Source: Nocardia tengchongensis
GTDB lineage: Bacteria > Actinomycetota > Actinomycetes > Mycobacteriales > Mycobacteriaceae
DNA: 64,000 nt
Reading direction: 5' to 3'
Assembly (NCBI RefSeq): GCF_018362975.1
Contig: NZ_CP074371.1
Span: 62,001 to 126,000, forward strand
Made by a program: the position numbers and the translations under genes. Below the pieces are notes generated by a model, which saw only the letters and a list, made by a program, of their open reading frames with translations, did not search any database and was not told where the DNA came from. Numbering within the stretch: position 1 is the first letter of the stretch; each line of letters starts with the position of its first letter. Shown here piece after piece: positions 17,953-27,052 of this stretch.

Positions 17953-17976
17953 CGAACTTACTGCACAGTAAGTTCG
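17953..17976. promoter_or_regulatory. Perfect 24-bp palindrome upstream of pntAA
   Basis: The arms CGAACTTACTG and CAGTAAGTTCG are perfect 11-bp inverted repeats around a central CA. They lie 75 bases before pntAA, within the 324-base space 17727-18050 that otherwise holds no gene. Length and symmetry fit a TetR-type operator. No regulator gene is adjacent on this side. This is the most regular palindrome in the window. Confidence 0.65.
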
Positions 17977-18050
17977 GACCACCGTTGGACGGTGAAACGG
18001 CCGAAACCGACAGGGTGGCCTGGACTCACCACGAGAAGGAAGTTTGACAA

Positions 18051-19169
18051 GTGGACACAACGCAGAGCGCACAGACCGCTGCGCCCCGCGGTGCGCGCGT
18101 CGGAGTGGTTCGCGAGACGAACCCGGACGAACGACGCGTCGCATTGGTGCCGAAGATCATTCCGGCCCTGCTGAAGCAGGGTGTCGAGGTGATCGTCGAG
18201 GCCGGTGCCGGTCTGGGCGCGTTGATCCCGGACGAGGCGTACACCGAAGCCGGTGCGACGCTGGGCGATCCGTACAGCGCCGACGTCGTCGTGAAGGTCG
18301 CCCCGCCCAATGACGCCGAGATCGCCAAGATGACGTCCGGGCAGACCCTCATCGGGTTCCTCGCGCCCCGCAACGCCGACACCAAGATCGGCGCGCTCAA
18401 GGACGCGGGCATTCAGGCCTTCGCGGTGGAGGCGATCCCGCGCATCTCCCGCGCTCAGGTCATGGACGCGCTGTCCTCGCAGGCGAATGTCGCCGGCTAC
18501 AAGGCCGTGCTGCTCGCCGCGTCGGAATCCACCCGATTCTTCCCCATGCTGACCACCGCCGCGGGCACCGTGAAGCCCGCGACCGTGCTGGTTCTCGGCG
18601 TGGGTGTGGCCGGACTCCAGGCTTTGGCCACCGCCAAGCGCCTCGGCGGCCGCACCACCGGTTACGACGTTCGCCCGGAGGTCGCCGATCAGGTGCGCTC
18701 CGTGGGTGCGCAGTGGCTGGACCTCGGCATCGACGCCGCCGGTGAGGGCGGGTACGCCCGCGAACTCACCGAGGACGAGAAGGCCCAGCAGCAGCAGGCC
18801 CTGGAGAACGCCATCAAGGGGTTCGACGTGGTCATCACCACCGCGCTGGTGCCCGGCCGCCCAGCCCCGCGCCTGGTCACCGCCGCCGCCGTCGAGGGCA
18901 TGAAGCCCGGCAGCGTGATCGTGGACCTGGCCGGTGAGACCGGCGGTAACTGCGAGCTGACCGAGCCCGGCAAAACCGTTGTGCGCCATGGCGTCACCAT
19001 CGCCTCGCCGCTGAACCTGCCGGCCACCATGCCGGAGCACGCCAGCGAGCTGTACTCCAAGAACATTTCCGCCTTGCTCGAACTCATGCTGAAAGACGGT
19101 GCCCTGGCACCCGATTTCGAGGATCAGGTGCTGGCGGACTCCTGCGTCACGCGTGAGGTGGAAGCCTGA
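18051..19169 (+). CDS. pntAA: Proton-translocating NAD(P) transhydrogenase, alpha subunit part 1
   Basis: The 372-residue protein is the NAD(H)-binding domain I of the membrane transhydrogenase. It starts VGVVRETNPDERRVALVPK, as in alanine dehydrogenase/PntA, and has the dinucleotide fold VLVLGVGVAGLQALATAKRL (about 184-203) followed by TTGYDVRPEVADQV. The enzyme uses the proton gradient to make NADPH from NADH. As in mycobacteria, the alpha subunit is split into PntAA and PntAB. GTG 18051 has an AGAAGGAAG site upstream. The stop overlaps the pntAB start by 1 base (TGATG). Confidence 0.9.
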   Translation: MDTTQSAQTAAPRGARVGVVRETNPDERRVALVPKIIPALLKQGVEVIVEAGAGLGALIPDEAYTEAGATLGDPYSADVVVKVAPPNDAEIAKMTSGQTLIGFLAPRNADTKIGALKDAGIQAFAVEAIPRISRAQVMDALSSQANVAGYKAVLLAASESTRFFPMLTTAAGTVKPATVLVLGVGVAGLQALATAKRLGGRTTGYDVRPEVADQVRSVGAQWLDLGIDAAGEGGYARELTEDEKAQQQQALENAIKGFDVVITTALVPGRPAPRLVTAAAVEGMKPGSVIVDLAGETGGNCELTEPGKTVVRHGVTIASPLNLPATMPEHASELYSKNISALLELMLKDGALAPDFEDQVLADSCVTREVEA

Positions 19170-19486
19170 TGTACACCGAATTGTTGGCGAACATCGCGAT
19201 CCTGGTGCTGTCCGGGTTCGTCGGTTTCGCCGTGATCTCCAAGGTGCCCAACACCTTGCACACCCCGCTCATGTCGGGCACCAACGCCATCCACGGCATC
19301 GTCGTCCTCGGCGCGCTGGTCGTGTTCGGCAAGGTGCAGCACCCCTCGGTGCTGATGCAGATCATCCTGTTCGTGGCCGTCGTGTTCGGAACCTTGAACG
19401 TCATCGGCGGTTTCGTCGTGACCGACCGCATGCTGGGCATGTTCAAGGCCAAGAAGCCTGCCGCGCAAGAGAAGGCGGGCGAGTAA
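19169..19486 (+). CDS. pntAB: NAD(P) transhydrogenase, alpha subunit part 2 (membrane)
   Basis: The 105-residue membrane protein has three hydrophobic spans. It contains the family segments FVGFAVISKVPNTLHTPLMS and GTNAIHGIVVLGALVV, which form part of the proton channel. The short charged C-terminus reads KAKKPAAQEKAGE. It joins PntAA and PntB in the complete enzyme. It sits between the two with a 1-base overlap upstream and a 4-base gap downstream. Confidence 0.9.
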   Translation: MYTELLANIAILVLSGFVGFAVISKVPNTLHTPLMSGTNAIHGIVVLGALVVFGKVQHPSVLMQIILFVAVVFGTLNVIGGFVVTDRMLGMFKAKKPAAQEKAGE

Positions 19487-19490
19487 CCCC

Positions 19491-20906
19491 ATGGACAACC
19501 TGGTCAATATTCTCTACATCGCCGCGTTCGCGCTGTTCATCTACGGTCTGATGGGCCTCACCGGCCCGAAGACCGCGGTGCGCGGCAACCTGATCGCGGC
19601 GGTCGGTATGGCGATCGCGGTCATCGCGACGCTCATCTCGATCCGCGACACCAACAACTGGATCCTGATCGTGGCCGGTCTGGTCGTCGGCATCGGCCTG
19701 GGTGTGCCGCCCGCGCGGTTTACCAAGATGACCGCCATGCCGCAGCTGGTCGCCGCCTTCAACGGCGTCGGCGGTGGCACCGTCGCGCTCATCGCGTGGG
19801 CCGAATTCCTCGACACCAAGGGCTTTTCCAATGTGCACGAGAGCCCCTCGGTGCACATCGTGATCGGCTCGCTGTTCGCGGCCATCATCGGCTCGGTCTC
19901 GTTCTGGGGCTCGATCATCGCCTTCGCCAAGCTGCAGGAGCTGCTGTCGGGTCGCCCGATCAGCGTCGGCCGTTTGCAGCAGCCGCTGAACCTGCTGCTG
20001 CTCGCGGGCGCCATCGCCGCGGCCGTGGTGATCGGCATCGGCGCCACCAATGACGGTGTGCCGCAGTACTGGATGATCGCGCTGCTGGTGCTCGCGGGCA
20101 TCCTCGGCCTGATGGTCGTGCTGCCGATCGGCGGCGCGGACATGCCCGTGGTCATCTCGCTGCTCAACGCCCTCACCGGTCTGTCGGCCGCGGCCGCCGG
20201 TCTGGCGCTGAACAACACCGCCATGATCGTGGCGGGCATGATCGTCGGCGCGTCCGGCACCATCCTGACCAACCTGATGGCCAAGGCCATGAACCGGTCC
20301 ATCCCCGCCATCGTCGCGGGCGGATTCGGTGGCGGCGCGGCGGCTCCCGGCGCGTCCGGCTCCGGCGAGCAGAAGCAGGCCAAGGCCACCTCCGCCGCCG
20401 ACGCCGCGATCCAGATGGCCTACGCCAACCAGGTCATCGTGGTCCCCGGCTACGGCATGGCCGTCGCCCAGGCCCAGCACGCGGTCAAGGAGATGGCGGC
20501 GCTGCTCGAGGCCAAGGGCGTCGAGGTCAAGTACGCCATCCACCCGGTCGCCGGTCGCATGCCCGGCCACATGAACGTGCTACTCGCCGAGGCCGAGGTG
20601 TCCTACGACGCCATGAAGGAAATGGACGACATCAACGGCGAATTCAGCCGCACCGATGTCGCCCTGGTCATCGGCGCCAACGACGTCACCAACCCGGCCG
20701 CCCGCGAGGACTCCACGTCCCCGATCTACGGCATGCCGGTGCTCAACGTCGACCAGGCCAAGTCGGTCATCGTGCTCAAGCGCTCGATGAACTCCGGCTT
20801 CGCCGGCATCGACAACCCGCTGTTCTACGCCGACCACACCTCCATGCTGTTCGGCGACGCCAAGAAGTCCGTCGGTGCGGTCACCGAGGAACTGAAGGCG
20901 CTGTAA
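19491..20906 (+). CDS. pntB: NAD(P) transhydrogenase, beta subunit
   Basis: The 471-residue protein has an N-terminal membrane domain of about eight or nine spans (residues 1-270). An Ala/Lys-rich linker and the soluble NADP(H)-binding domain III follow. Domain III shows VIVVPGYGMAVAQAQHAVKEM, YAIHPVAGRMPGHMNVLLAE and the RSMNSGFAGIDNPLFYADHT motif that binds NADP. It works with PntAA and PntAB in NADPH supply. A terminator lies 16 bases after the stop. Confidence 0.92.
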   Translation: MDNLVNILYIAAFALFIYGLMGLTGPKTAVRGNLIAAVGMAIAVIATLISIRDTNNWILIVAGLVVGIGLGVPPARFTKMTAMPQLVAAFNGVGGGTVALIAWAEFLDTKGFSNVHESPSVHIVIGSLFAAIIGSVSFWGSIIAFAKLQELLSGRPISVGRLQQPLNLLLLAGAIAAAVVIGIGATNDGVPQYWMIALLVLAGILGLMVVLPIGGADMPVVISLLNALTGLSAAAAGLALNNTAMIVAGMIVGASGTILTNLMAKAMNRSIPAIVAGGFGGGAAAPGASGSGEQKQAKATSAADAAIQMAYANQVIVVPGYGMAVAQAQHAVKEMAALLEAKGVEVKYAIHPVAGRMPGHMNVLLAEAEVSYDAMKEMDDINGEFSRTDVALVIGANDVTNPAAREDSTSPIYGMPVLNVDQAKSVIVLKRSMNSGFAGIDNPLFYADHTSMLFGDAKKSVGAVTEELKAL

Positions 20907-20921
20907 ACCCTGCGAACACTG

Positions 20922-20953
20922 ACGGCCCGTGCCCCGAAAGGGACACGGGCCGT
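20922..20953 (+). terminator. Terminator hairpin after pntB
   Basis: ACGGCCCGTG (20922-20931) pairs with CACGGGCCGT (20944-20953) around a 12-base loop that can itself pair through CCC and GGG. It sits between pntB and the convergent exported-protein gene and can serve pntB. The T tract is weak (TGCTGTTTC). Confidence 0.7.
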
Positions 20954-20964
20954 TGCTGTTTCAG
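20936..20964. repeat. 29-base repeat, copy 1 (other copy 22050-22078)
   Basis: The two 29-base stretches start GAAAGGGA and end TTGCTGTTTCAG, and differ at only three or so positions. Each lies at the 3' side of a member of the exported-protein family (genes at 20961 and 22083). This suggests that the gene was duplicated together with downstream sequence. Copy 1 overlaps the pntB terminator. Confidence 0.7.
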
Positions 20965-21446
20965 GATATGACGGAGATGACGTGGCAGCCGGTCGCCGAG
21001 CCAGCGAACCTTGCGCTGCCGCCCTGACTGCTTCCGGTGAAACCCGGCGAGGTGGCGGGGTCGTAATTCGCCGACATCTGGCTGGTGACCGTACCGGCGG
21101 CATCCTTCTGCGCGACAACGACGTGGAGCGGCGTATAGATGCAATCGAGCGACACCTGAATGGCGTAGACGGTGGCGCCTCCCGAGGGCGGTGTGAAGGG
21201 ATGCACCGGAGTGAAGGGACTTCCTGCGAGCGCGGTGCCGTTGAGCGTAATCCAGACCGGATTGGTGTCGCTGGTGTCGACGGTGATGACGGTCTGCGAA
21301 CACGGGTCGAACGCTTCACCGTGCAGGCAAGCGACCCGGGTGTCGGTGATGTCGGCGGAAGCATGCCCTGCCCCCTGCGTGAGAGCGACCGCCGCGACGG
21401 CGGCCACAACTCCGATACCCTTGCACACCAATAATTTCGAACTCAT
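20961..21446 (-). CDS. Exported protein of unknown function, tandem family member 1
   Basis: The 161-residue protein has a Sec signal peptide ending HASA before DITDTRV (cleavage near residue 31/32). The mature part has four Cys: ACLHGEAFDPC gives the first pair, then LDCIYTPLHVV and the C-terminal GCHVIS. Family-wide blocks are DTNPVWITLNG, GSPFTP, LDC-x-YTPLHV and QKDAAGTVTSQMSANY. ATG 21446 has a GAAGGAGC ribosome-binding site. No known domain is recognised; a small disulfide-bonded beta fold is plausible. The two neighbours to the right are paralogues on the same strand. Confidence 0.75.
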   Translation of the reverse strand: MSSKLLVCKGIGVVAAVAAVALTQGAGHASADITDTRVACLHGEAFDPCSQTVITVDTSDTNPVWITLNGTALAGSPFTPVHPFTPPSGGATVYAIQVSLDCIYTPLHVVVAQKDAAGTVTSQMSANYDPATSPGFTGSSQGGSARFAGSATGCHVISVIS

Positions 21447-21489
21447 TCAAGCTCCTTCAGCAATTCACAAGATTTCGGGTGTTCACATT

Positions 21490-21981
21490 TCAGAGCACGT
21501 ACCGGATGTGACAGCCCTGGTCGGCCTGGGCAGCGCCGTTTCCGCTGCCGGTCGTCATGTTGTTCAGCGCCGCGCTGCCCGACGCGGGGGCGGGGGCGGG
21601 GGTGTAATCGGCCGACATCTGGCTGGTGATCGCCCCGGCCGCGTTCTTCTGCGCGGCGACGACATGGAGCGGCGTGTTGACGCAGTCGAGCGCGATAACG
21701 ACGCTGTAGTACGTGACGCCCGCCGCGGTCGCGTAAGGTCCCTTCGGCGTGATGGGCCCGCCGGTCAGGACGGTGCCGTTGAGGGTGACCCACACCGGAT
21801 TCGCATCCGTGATAGCGATAGTGATTTCCGAGATGGGAACCGGGACCTCCTCACCGTGTGGCTGCGTCACAGTGGTCGCGGTGATATCGGCGGCAGCGGG
21901 GCCCACCCCCTGGGTGAGAGCGAGGGCCGCGACGGCGGTCAGGACACCGAGCCCCGTGCGGGCCAATGGTTTCAGACTCAT
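21490..21981 (-). CDS. Exported protein of unknown function, tandem family member 2
   Basis: The 163-residue paralogue of the flanking genes has a signal peptide ending PAAA before DITATTV. It shares DANPVWVTLNG, GGPITP, LDCVNTPLHVV, QKNAAGAITSQMSADY and the C-terminal GCHIRYVL. Unlike members 1 and 3 it lacks both Cys of the N-terminal pair, having TQPHGEEVPVPIS there. That fits those two Cys forming one disulfide and the remaining two another. The ribosome-binding site is weak. The function is unknown. Confidence 0.75.
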   Translation of the reverse strand: MSLKPLARTGLGVLTAVAALALTQGVGPAAADITATTVTQPHGEEVPVPISEITIAITDANPVWVTLNGTVLTGGPITPKGPYATAAGVTYYSVVIALDCVNTPLHVVAAQKNAAGAITSQMSADYTPAPAPASGSAALNNMTTGSGNGAAQADQGCHIRYVL

Positions 21982-22049
21982 GCCAGGTGGATCTTTCTGT
22001 TTTGACGCGTCAGCGAACGCTGGTCCTAGGACGTGACAACCCAGGTGCT

Positions 22050-22078
22050 GAAAGGGAACCGGGCCATTGCTGTTTCAG
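22050..22078. repeat. 29-base repeat, copy 2 (other copy 20936-20964)
   Basis: Near-identical to 20936-20964. It lies 5 bases beyond the stop of family member 3, between members 2 and 3. Its hairpin potential is reduced compared with copy 1. Confidence 0.65.
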
Positions 22079-22082
22079 CGAA

Positions 22083-22679
22083 CTAGGAGTGGGAGACGAC
22101 GTGACAGGGCTGGGCGGCGGCACTGCCGAGATCGCCGGCCTTGGTGAGGCCGGTACCGCTGCCGGAGAGCAGACCGGAGAGCGTGGGACCCACGCTGCCG
22201 GTGGTGCCGCTGCCATTGTTGACGCCGCCGATCAGGGCTCCGGCGGCACTGCCCATCAAGAGGTTCCCCAGCATCAGGCCGCCTGCCGAGGGCGCCGCGT
22301 AATCGGCGGACATCTGGCTGGTGATCGCACCCGCCGAGTTCTTCTGCACGGCAATGACGTGGAGTGGGGTGTAGACGCAATCGAGCCGAACCCCGACCTC
22401 GTAGATCTTCGCGCCGGTCGCGCTGACAGCCGGAGTCGGCGTGTAGGGGCTGCCGTCGAGGGCGCTGCCGTTGACCGTGACCCACACCGGATTCGTATCG
22501 GTGGTTTCGACGACGATGCTCGCTCCGGTGCACGGGCCGATCATGTCGCCACCGCCCGGGCAGTTGGCGGTGGCCGAGGTGATGTCGGCAGCGGCGGGTG
22601 CCGCTCCCAGCGCGAGGACGCCCGCGGACACCGCGGTCGGGACGCCGAGTCCCTTGCGGGCCAGTGGTTTCAAGCTCAT
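22083..22679 (-). CDS. Exported protein of unknown function, tandem family member 3
   Basis: The 198-residue protein is the longest of the three. Its signal peptide ends PAAA before DITSATA. The first Cys pair is in NCPGGGDMIGPC, followed by DTNPVWVTVNG, GSPYTP, LDCVYTPLHVI, QKNSAGAITSQMSADY and C-terminal PCHVVSHS. A Gly/Ser/Ala-rich insertion of about 60 residues (GGLMLGNLLMGSAAGALIGG onwards) separates the core from the last Cys. ATG 22679 (MSLKPLARKG) matches the starts of its paralogues. The function is unknown. Confidence 0.75.
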   Translation of the reverse strand: MSLKPLARKGLGVPTAVSAGVLALGAAPAAADITSATANCPGGGDMIGPCTGASIVVETTDTNPVWVTVNGSALDGSPYTPTPAVSATGAKIYEVGVRLDCVYTPLHVIAVQKNSAGAITSQMSADYAAPSAGGLMLGNLLMGSAAGALIGGVNNGSGTTGSVGPTLSGLLSGSGTGLTKAGDLGSAAAQPCHVVSHS

Positions 22680-22750
22680 CCACGACACCCTAAACACAAG
22701 GTCCTTGATGTGAAGCGAACTTACTTCACCAATTCTGGGGTATTGACGCG

Positions 22751-23458
22751 TCAGCGGGAGAGCAGTTCGGAGACCGTGACGAAGCGGTAGCCCTGGGCTT
22801 GCAGGGCCTTGGCGATCAAGGGGATCGCGGCCAGGGACGGGTCTCCGGTCGGATACATGGTGTGCAGCAGGATGATCGAGCCGGGGTGGACCTTCGCGAG
22901 GGTCTCGGTGACGATCTGGTCGATGGTGGGGGTCTTGCCGGAGTCCGGCTCCACGTCCCAGGTGACGGTGGTGCGGTCATGGCGGGAGAGGTACCACGGG
23001 AGGGCGAAGAGCTTTTTGCCGTTGGGCGGGCGGAAGGTGATCGGGCCGCGGTAGCCGGTTTTCGCGATTTCGGCGTCGGTGCGTTCCACCTCGTCGCGGA
23101 CGAAACCGGGGGTCACGAAGACCATGCGTTCGTGGTGGTAGGTGTGGTTGCCGATCTCGTTGCCGGACTCGGCGATGGCGCGGCCCTGGTCGGGGTGGGC
23201 GGCCAGTTCGCTGCCGATGAGATAGAAGGTCGCCGGGACGGCCGCGTCGGCGAGGGCTTTCAGGATCGCCGGGGTGCGGGCGGTGGGGCCGTCGTCGAGG
23301 GTGAGGGCGACGAGCTTGTCGGTGGTGTCGACGCGGGACACCAGTCGGCCCGCCACCTGGTAGGTGCACGAATTCATCAGCGCGTACAGCCCGACCGAGG
23401 TCAGGACCAGCACCACCAGCGTGAGCGCTCCGGTGATGTACAGCCTCCGTTTCATCAC
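22751..23458 (-). CDS. Membrane-anchored polysaccharide deacetylase (CE4/NodB)
   Basis: The 235-residue protein has an N-terminal signal anchor (residues 7-28) and a NodB homology domain with all five motifs. These are TLDDGP (53-58, catalytic and metal Asp), GNHTYHHE (103-110, metal His), RPPNGKK, a DVEPDSGK segment, and ILLHTMY with the catalytic His. It should deacetylate N-acetyl sugars in the cell envelope, for example peptidoglycan or a surface glycan. ATG codons at 23458 and 23455 are both possible. It is divergent from the TetR gene at 23518. Confidence 0.85.
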   Translation of the reverse strand: MMKRRLYITGALTLVVLVLTSVGLYALMNSCTYQVAGRLVSRVDTTDKLVALTLDDGPTARTPAILKALADAAVPATFYLIGSELAAHPDQGRAIAESGNEIGNHTYHHERMVFVTPGFVRDEVERTDAEIAKTGYRGPITFRPPNGKKLFALPWYLSRHDRTTVTWDVEPDSGKTPTIDQIVTETLAKVHPGSIILLHTMYPTGDPSLAAIPLIAKALQAQGYRFVTVSELLSR

Positions 23459-23481
23459 GCGAGGCTACCCCGAAACAGTTA

Positions 23482-23498
23482 TTGACCCAGAGGTTCAA
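23482..23498. promoter_or_regulatory. Operator-like site upstream of TetR gene
   Basis: TTGACCC and GGTTCAA flank a 3-base centre as a near-perfect inverted repeat, 20 bases before the TetR start. A matching site (24137-24152) precedes the SDR gene, which makes this the probable TetR operator. Confidence 0.6.
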
Positions 23499-23517
23499 AA
23501 CGCATACCGTTGACCCC

Positions 23518-24093
23518 ATGGGCAGGCCACGCAACTTCGACGCGGACACGGTGGTGGACCGCGCCATGGACGCGTTCTGGACCCATGGATACGCCAACAC
23601 CTCACCCGCACAGCTCGCCGAGGCGACCGGGGTCGGAAAAGGCAGTCTCTACAACACCTTCGGAAGCAAGCGGGAGCTGTTCGATCTGTGCATGACCCGC
23701 TACGACCGGATGGGAACGGACCTGGCCAACGAGGTCCTGTCCCAGCCCGGCACCGCTAAGGAACGACTGCGGGCCTGGATGCGACTGGTCGTGGACAGCG
23801 ATCTGGCGCGGCCGGTGCGGCGCGGATGCCTGGTGGCCAATACCGCCATGGAACTCGGCGGGCACGATCCGGCGGCGACCACCGCCGTGACCGTGGCGGT
23901 CGAGCACATGATCGAGGCCTTCACGGCACGCATCCAGCAAGGGCAACGCGACGGTGACGTCCGCGCCGACGTCGACGCCCGGGCCTACAGCGAGTTCCTG
24001 ATGAATACCGTTGGCGGACTGCGCATCACCACGAAGGTATCGGACGCGGAGACGCTGTACCGGATCATCGACACCGCCTTGTCCACCCTCTAA
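23518..24093 (+). CDS. TetR-family transcriptional regulator
   Basis: The 191-residue protein has an N-terminal HTH AMDAFWTHGYANTSPAQLAE then TGVGKGSLYNTFGSKRELFD, the pattern of the TetR group that controls SDR and oxidoreductase genes. The C-terminal domain contains VRRGCLVANTAMELGGHDPA, typical of TetR_C_16/AcrR-like members. ATG 23518 is preferred over an upstream in-frame ATG-like start at 23482, because that one lies inside the operator. It is followed 73 bases later by an SDR gene with the same site in its promoter. Confidence 0.85.
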   Translation: MGRPRNFDADTVVDRAMDAFWTHGYANTSPAQLAEATGVGKGSLYNTFGSKRELFDLCMTRYDRMGTDLANEVLSQPGTAKERLRAWMRLVVDSDLARPVRRGCLVANTAMELGGHDPAATTAVTVAVEHMIEAFTARIQQGQRDGDVRADVDARAYSEFLMNTVGGLRITTKVSDAETLYRIIDTALSTL

Positions 24094-24136
24094 TTCCACG
24101 GGCCGCGACCTGCGGCCCATTCTTTTACCCCAGTTT

Positions 24137-24152
24137 TTGACCCACAGTTCAA
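24137..24152. promoter_or_regulatory. Operator-like site upstream of SDR gene
   Basis: TTGACCCACAGTTCAA shares 15 of its 16 bases, allowing one gap, with the site before the TetR gene at 23482-23498. It lies 14 bases upstream of the SDR start. The TTGACC could also serve as a -35 box. Confidence 0.6.
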
Positions 24153-24166
24153 GAAAGGTACGGATC

Positions 24167-24954
24167 ATGGATCTCGGACTGAACGGCAAGACCGCACTCG
24201 TCACCGGCGCCAGCCGGGGCATCGGGCTCGCCGTCACCGAAGCCCTCGCCGATGAGGGGGTGCGGGTCGTCGGCGTCGCCCGGACCATCACCCCGGAGCC
24301 GAAAAGGTTGCGGCGAAGACGATTTCCGCGGACCTCAGCACCAGCGAGGGCGCGCTGGCCGCGGTCGAGGCCGCCCTGGCCGAGCTCGGCGGGATCGACA
24401 TCCTCGTCAACAATGTGGGTGGCGGCGACGCGGACAAATTCAACCTGGGCAACTTCCTCGACATCTCCGACGACCAGTGGCGGAAGCTGTTCGACCTCAA
24501 CCTGTTCGGCGTCGTCACCACCACCCGCGCGGCCCTGCCCAGCCTCATCGAGCGACGCGGCGCGATCATCACGGTCTCCTCGATCAACTCCCGGCTGCCC
24601 GCGGCCGGGCCGTCGGGCTACAGCGAGGCCAAGGCCGCGCTCTCCGCGTTCGGCAAGCGGCTCAGCGAGCAATACGGCCCCCAGGGCGTGCGGGTGAACA
24701 CCGTGTCCCCGGGACCGGTCGGCACCGATATCTGGCGGGGTCCCGAGCACATCGGCGCGATGCTCGCGGCGGCCAACGGGCTTCCGCAGGAACAGTTCCT
24801 CGCGGCCCTTCCGGGGCAGTTCAATATCGCAGCCGGCCGCATCGCCGAAGCGACGGAGGTGGCGGCGCTGATCACCTTCCTGGCCTCCGAGCGAGCCACC
24901 ATCATCAACGGCGCCGACTACGTCATCGACGGCGGCATCATCAAGACCGTCTGA
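24167..24954 (+). CDS. Short-chain dehydrogenase/reductase, interrupted by a frameshift
   Basis: Frame one encodes MDLGLNGKTALVTGASRGIG (cofactor loop TGASRGIG, 13-20) up to ARTITPE. The -1 frame then continues EKVAAKTISADLSTSEG, DILVNNVGGGDADKF, the active-site SSINSRLPAAGPSGYSEAKA (Ser, YxxxK) and the C-terminal INGADYVIDGGIIKTV. One base missing near 24299 (GAGCC followed by GAAAAG) explains the break. The repaired protein is about 262 residues, the usual SDR length. It is probably controlled by the TetR gene just upstream. The substrate is unknown. Confidence 0.8.
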
Positions 24955-25275
24955 TCAGAGGTACAGGCCGGTGCCGTGTTCGGGGTGGGTGTTGGCGACG
25001 GCGTGCAGATCACGTTCGCGCAGTACGTAATACGCCTGCGCCTGAATCTCCACCTCGAACTGGTCATCGGCGCTGAACAACACCTGATCGCCGACGCTCA
25101 CCGCGCGGACGTGGGAACCGACGCCGCACACCTCACCCCACGACAGGCGCTTGGCGACCTGGGCGGTGGCGGGAATCAGGATGCCGCCACTGCTGCGCCG
25201 CTCGCCCGCCTCGGGGCTGAGTTTGACCATCACGCGGTCGTGCAGCATTTGGATTTCGAGCTTGGCATCGGACAC
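24955..25275 (-). CDS. GroES-like co-chaperone domain protein
   Basis: The 106-residue protein has the Cpn10 pattern LHDRVMVKLSPEAGERRSSG (mobile-loop region), GGILIPATAQVAKRLSWGEV, VGDQVLFSADDQFEVEIQAQ and YYVLRERDLHAV. It stands alone without a groEL neighbour and is more divergent than a housekeeping GroES. It could be a dedicated co-chaperone or a beta-barrel protein with another role. GTG 25275 is chosen. It abuts the convergent SDR stop with no gap. Confidence 0.75.
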   Translation of the reverse strand: MSDAKLEIQMLHDRVMVKLSPEAGERRSSGGILIPATAQVAKRLSWGEVCGVGSHVRAVSVGDQVLFSADDQFEVEIQAQAYYVLRERDLHAVANTHPEHGTGLYL

Positions 25276-25345
25276 GGCGGCAGTGTACTGCCCGGGTATG
25301 TCCGGTTCCGCCCCGGCGTCCGCACGACCGCGTAGGTTTCGGACT

Positions 25346-26711
<1,366 letters not shown>

Positions 26712-26757
26712 CCGCGCCACCGGAACAATCCGCATCACAAGGGAGTTCACACAGGTC

Positions 26758-27048
26758 ATGAGCACCAAGCTGGAACACAATGCCGACGCGACCCGCTACG
26801 AGATCTACCTGGACGGCACTCTCGCGGGCTACGCCGACTACGCGGAGCGCGTCGACGGCGACGCCAAGGTCCGCGACATCCAGCACACCATGACCTTTCC
26901 CGAGTTCCGGGGCCGCGGCGTGGCCGCGCAGGTGGTGGAGTACGCGTTGAACGACGCCCGCGCCGAAGGCTTCTCGATCATCCCCACCTGCTGGTATGTG
27001 GAGAAGTACATCGGCGAGCACCCCGAATACGCCGATCTGGTGGCCTGA
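26758..27048 (+). CDS. Small GNAT-like acetyltransferase (YidJ/Gcn5-type)
   Basis: The 96-residue protein matches the short GNAT family (PF14542-like): YEIYLDGTLAGYADYAER, TMTFPEFRGRGVAAQVVEYA with the acetyl-CoA pyrophosphate loop RGRGVA, and FSIIPTCWYVEKYIGEHPEY. These minimal acetyltransferases act on small molecules or the N-termini of proteins; the substrate is unknown. The start is ATG 26758, with AGGGAG about 17 bases upstream and ACAGGT nearer. It follows the FAD oxidase by 46 bases. Confidence 0.8.
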   Translation: MSTKLEHNADATRYEIYLDGTLAGYADYAERVDGDAKVRDIQHTMTFPEFRGRGVAAQVVEYALNDARAEGFSIIPTCWYVEKYIGEHPEYADLVA

Positions 27049-27052
27049 TTCG

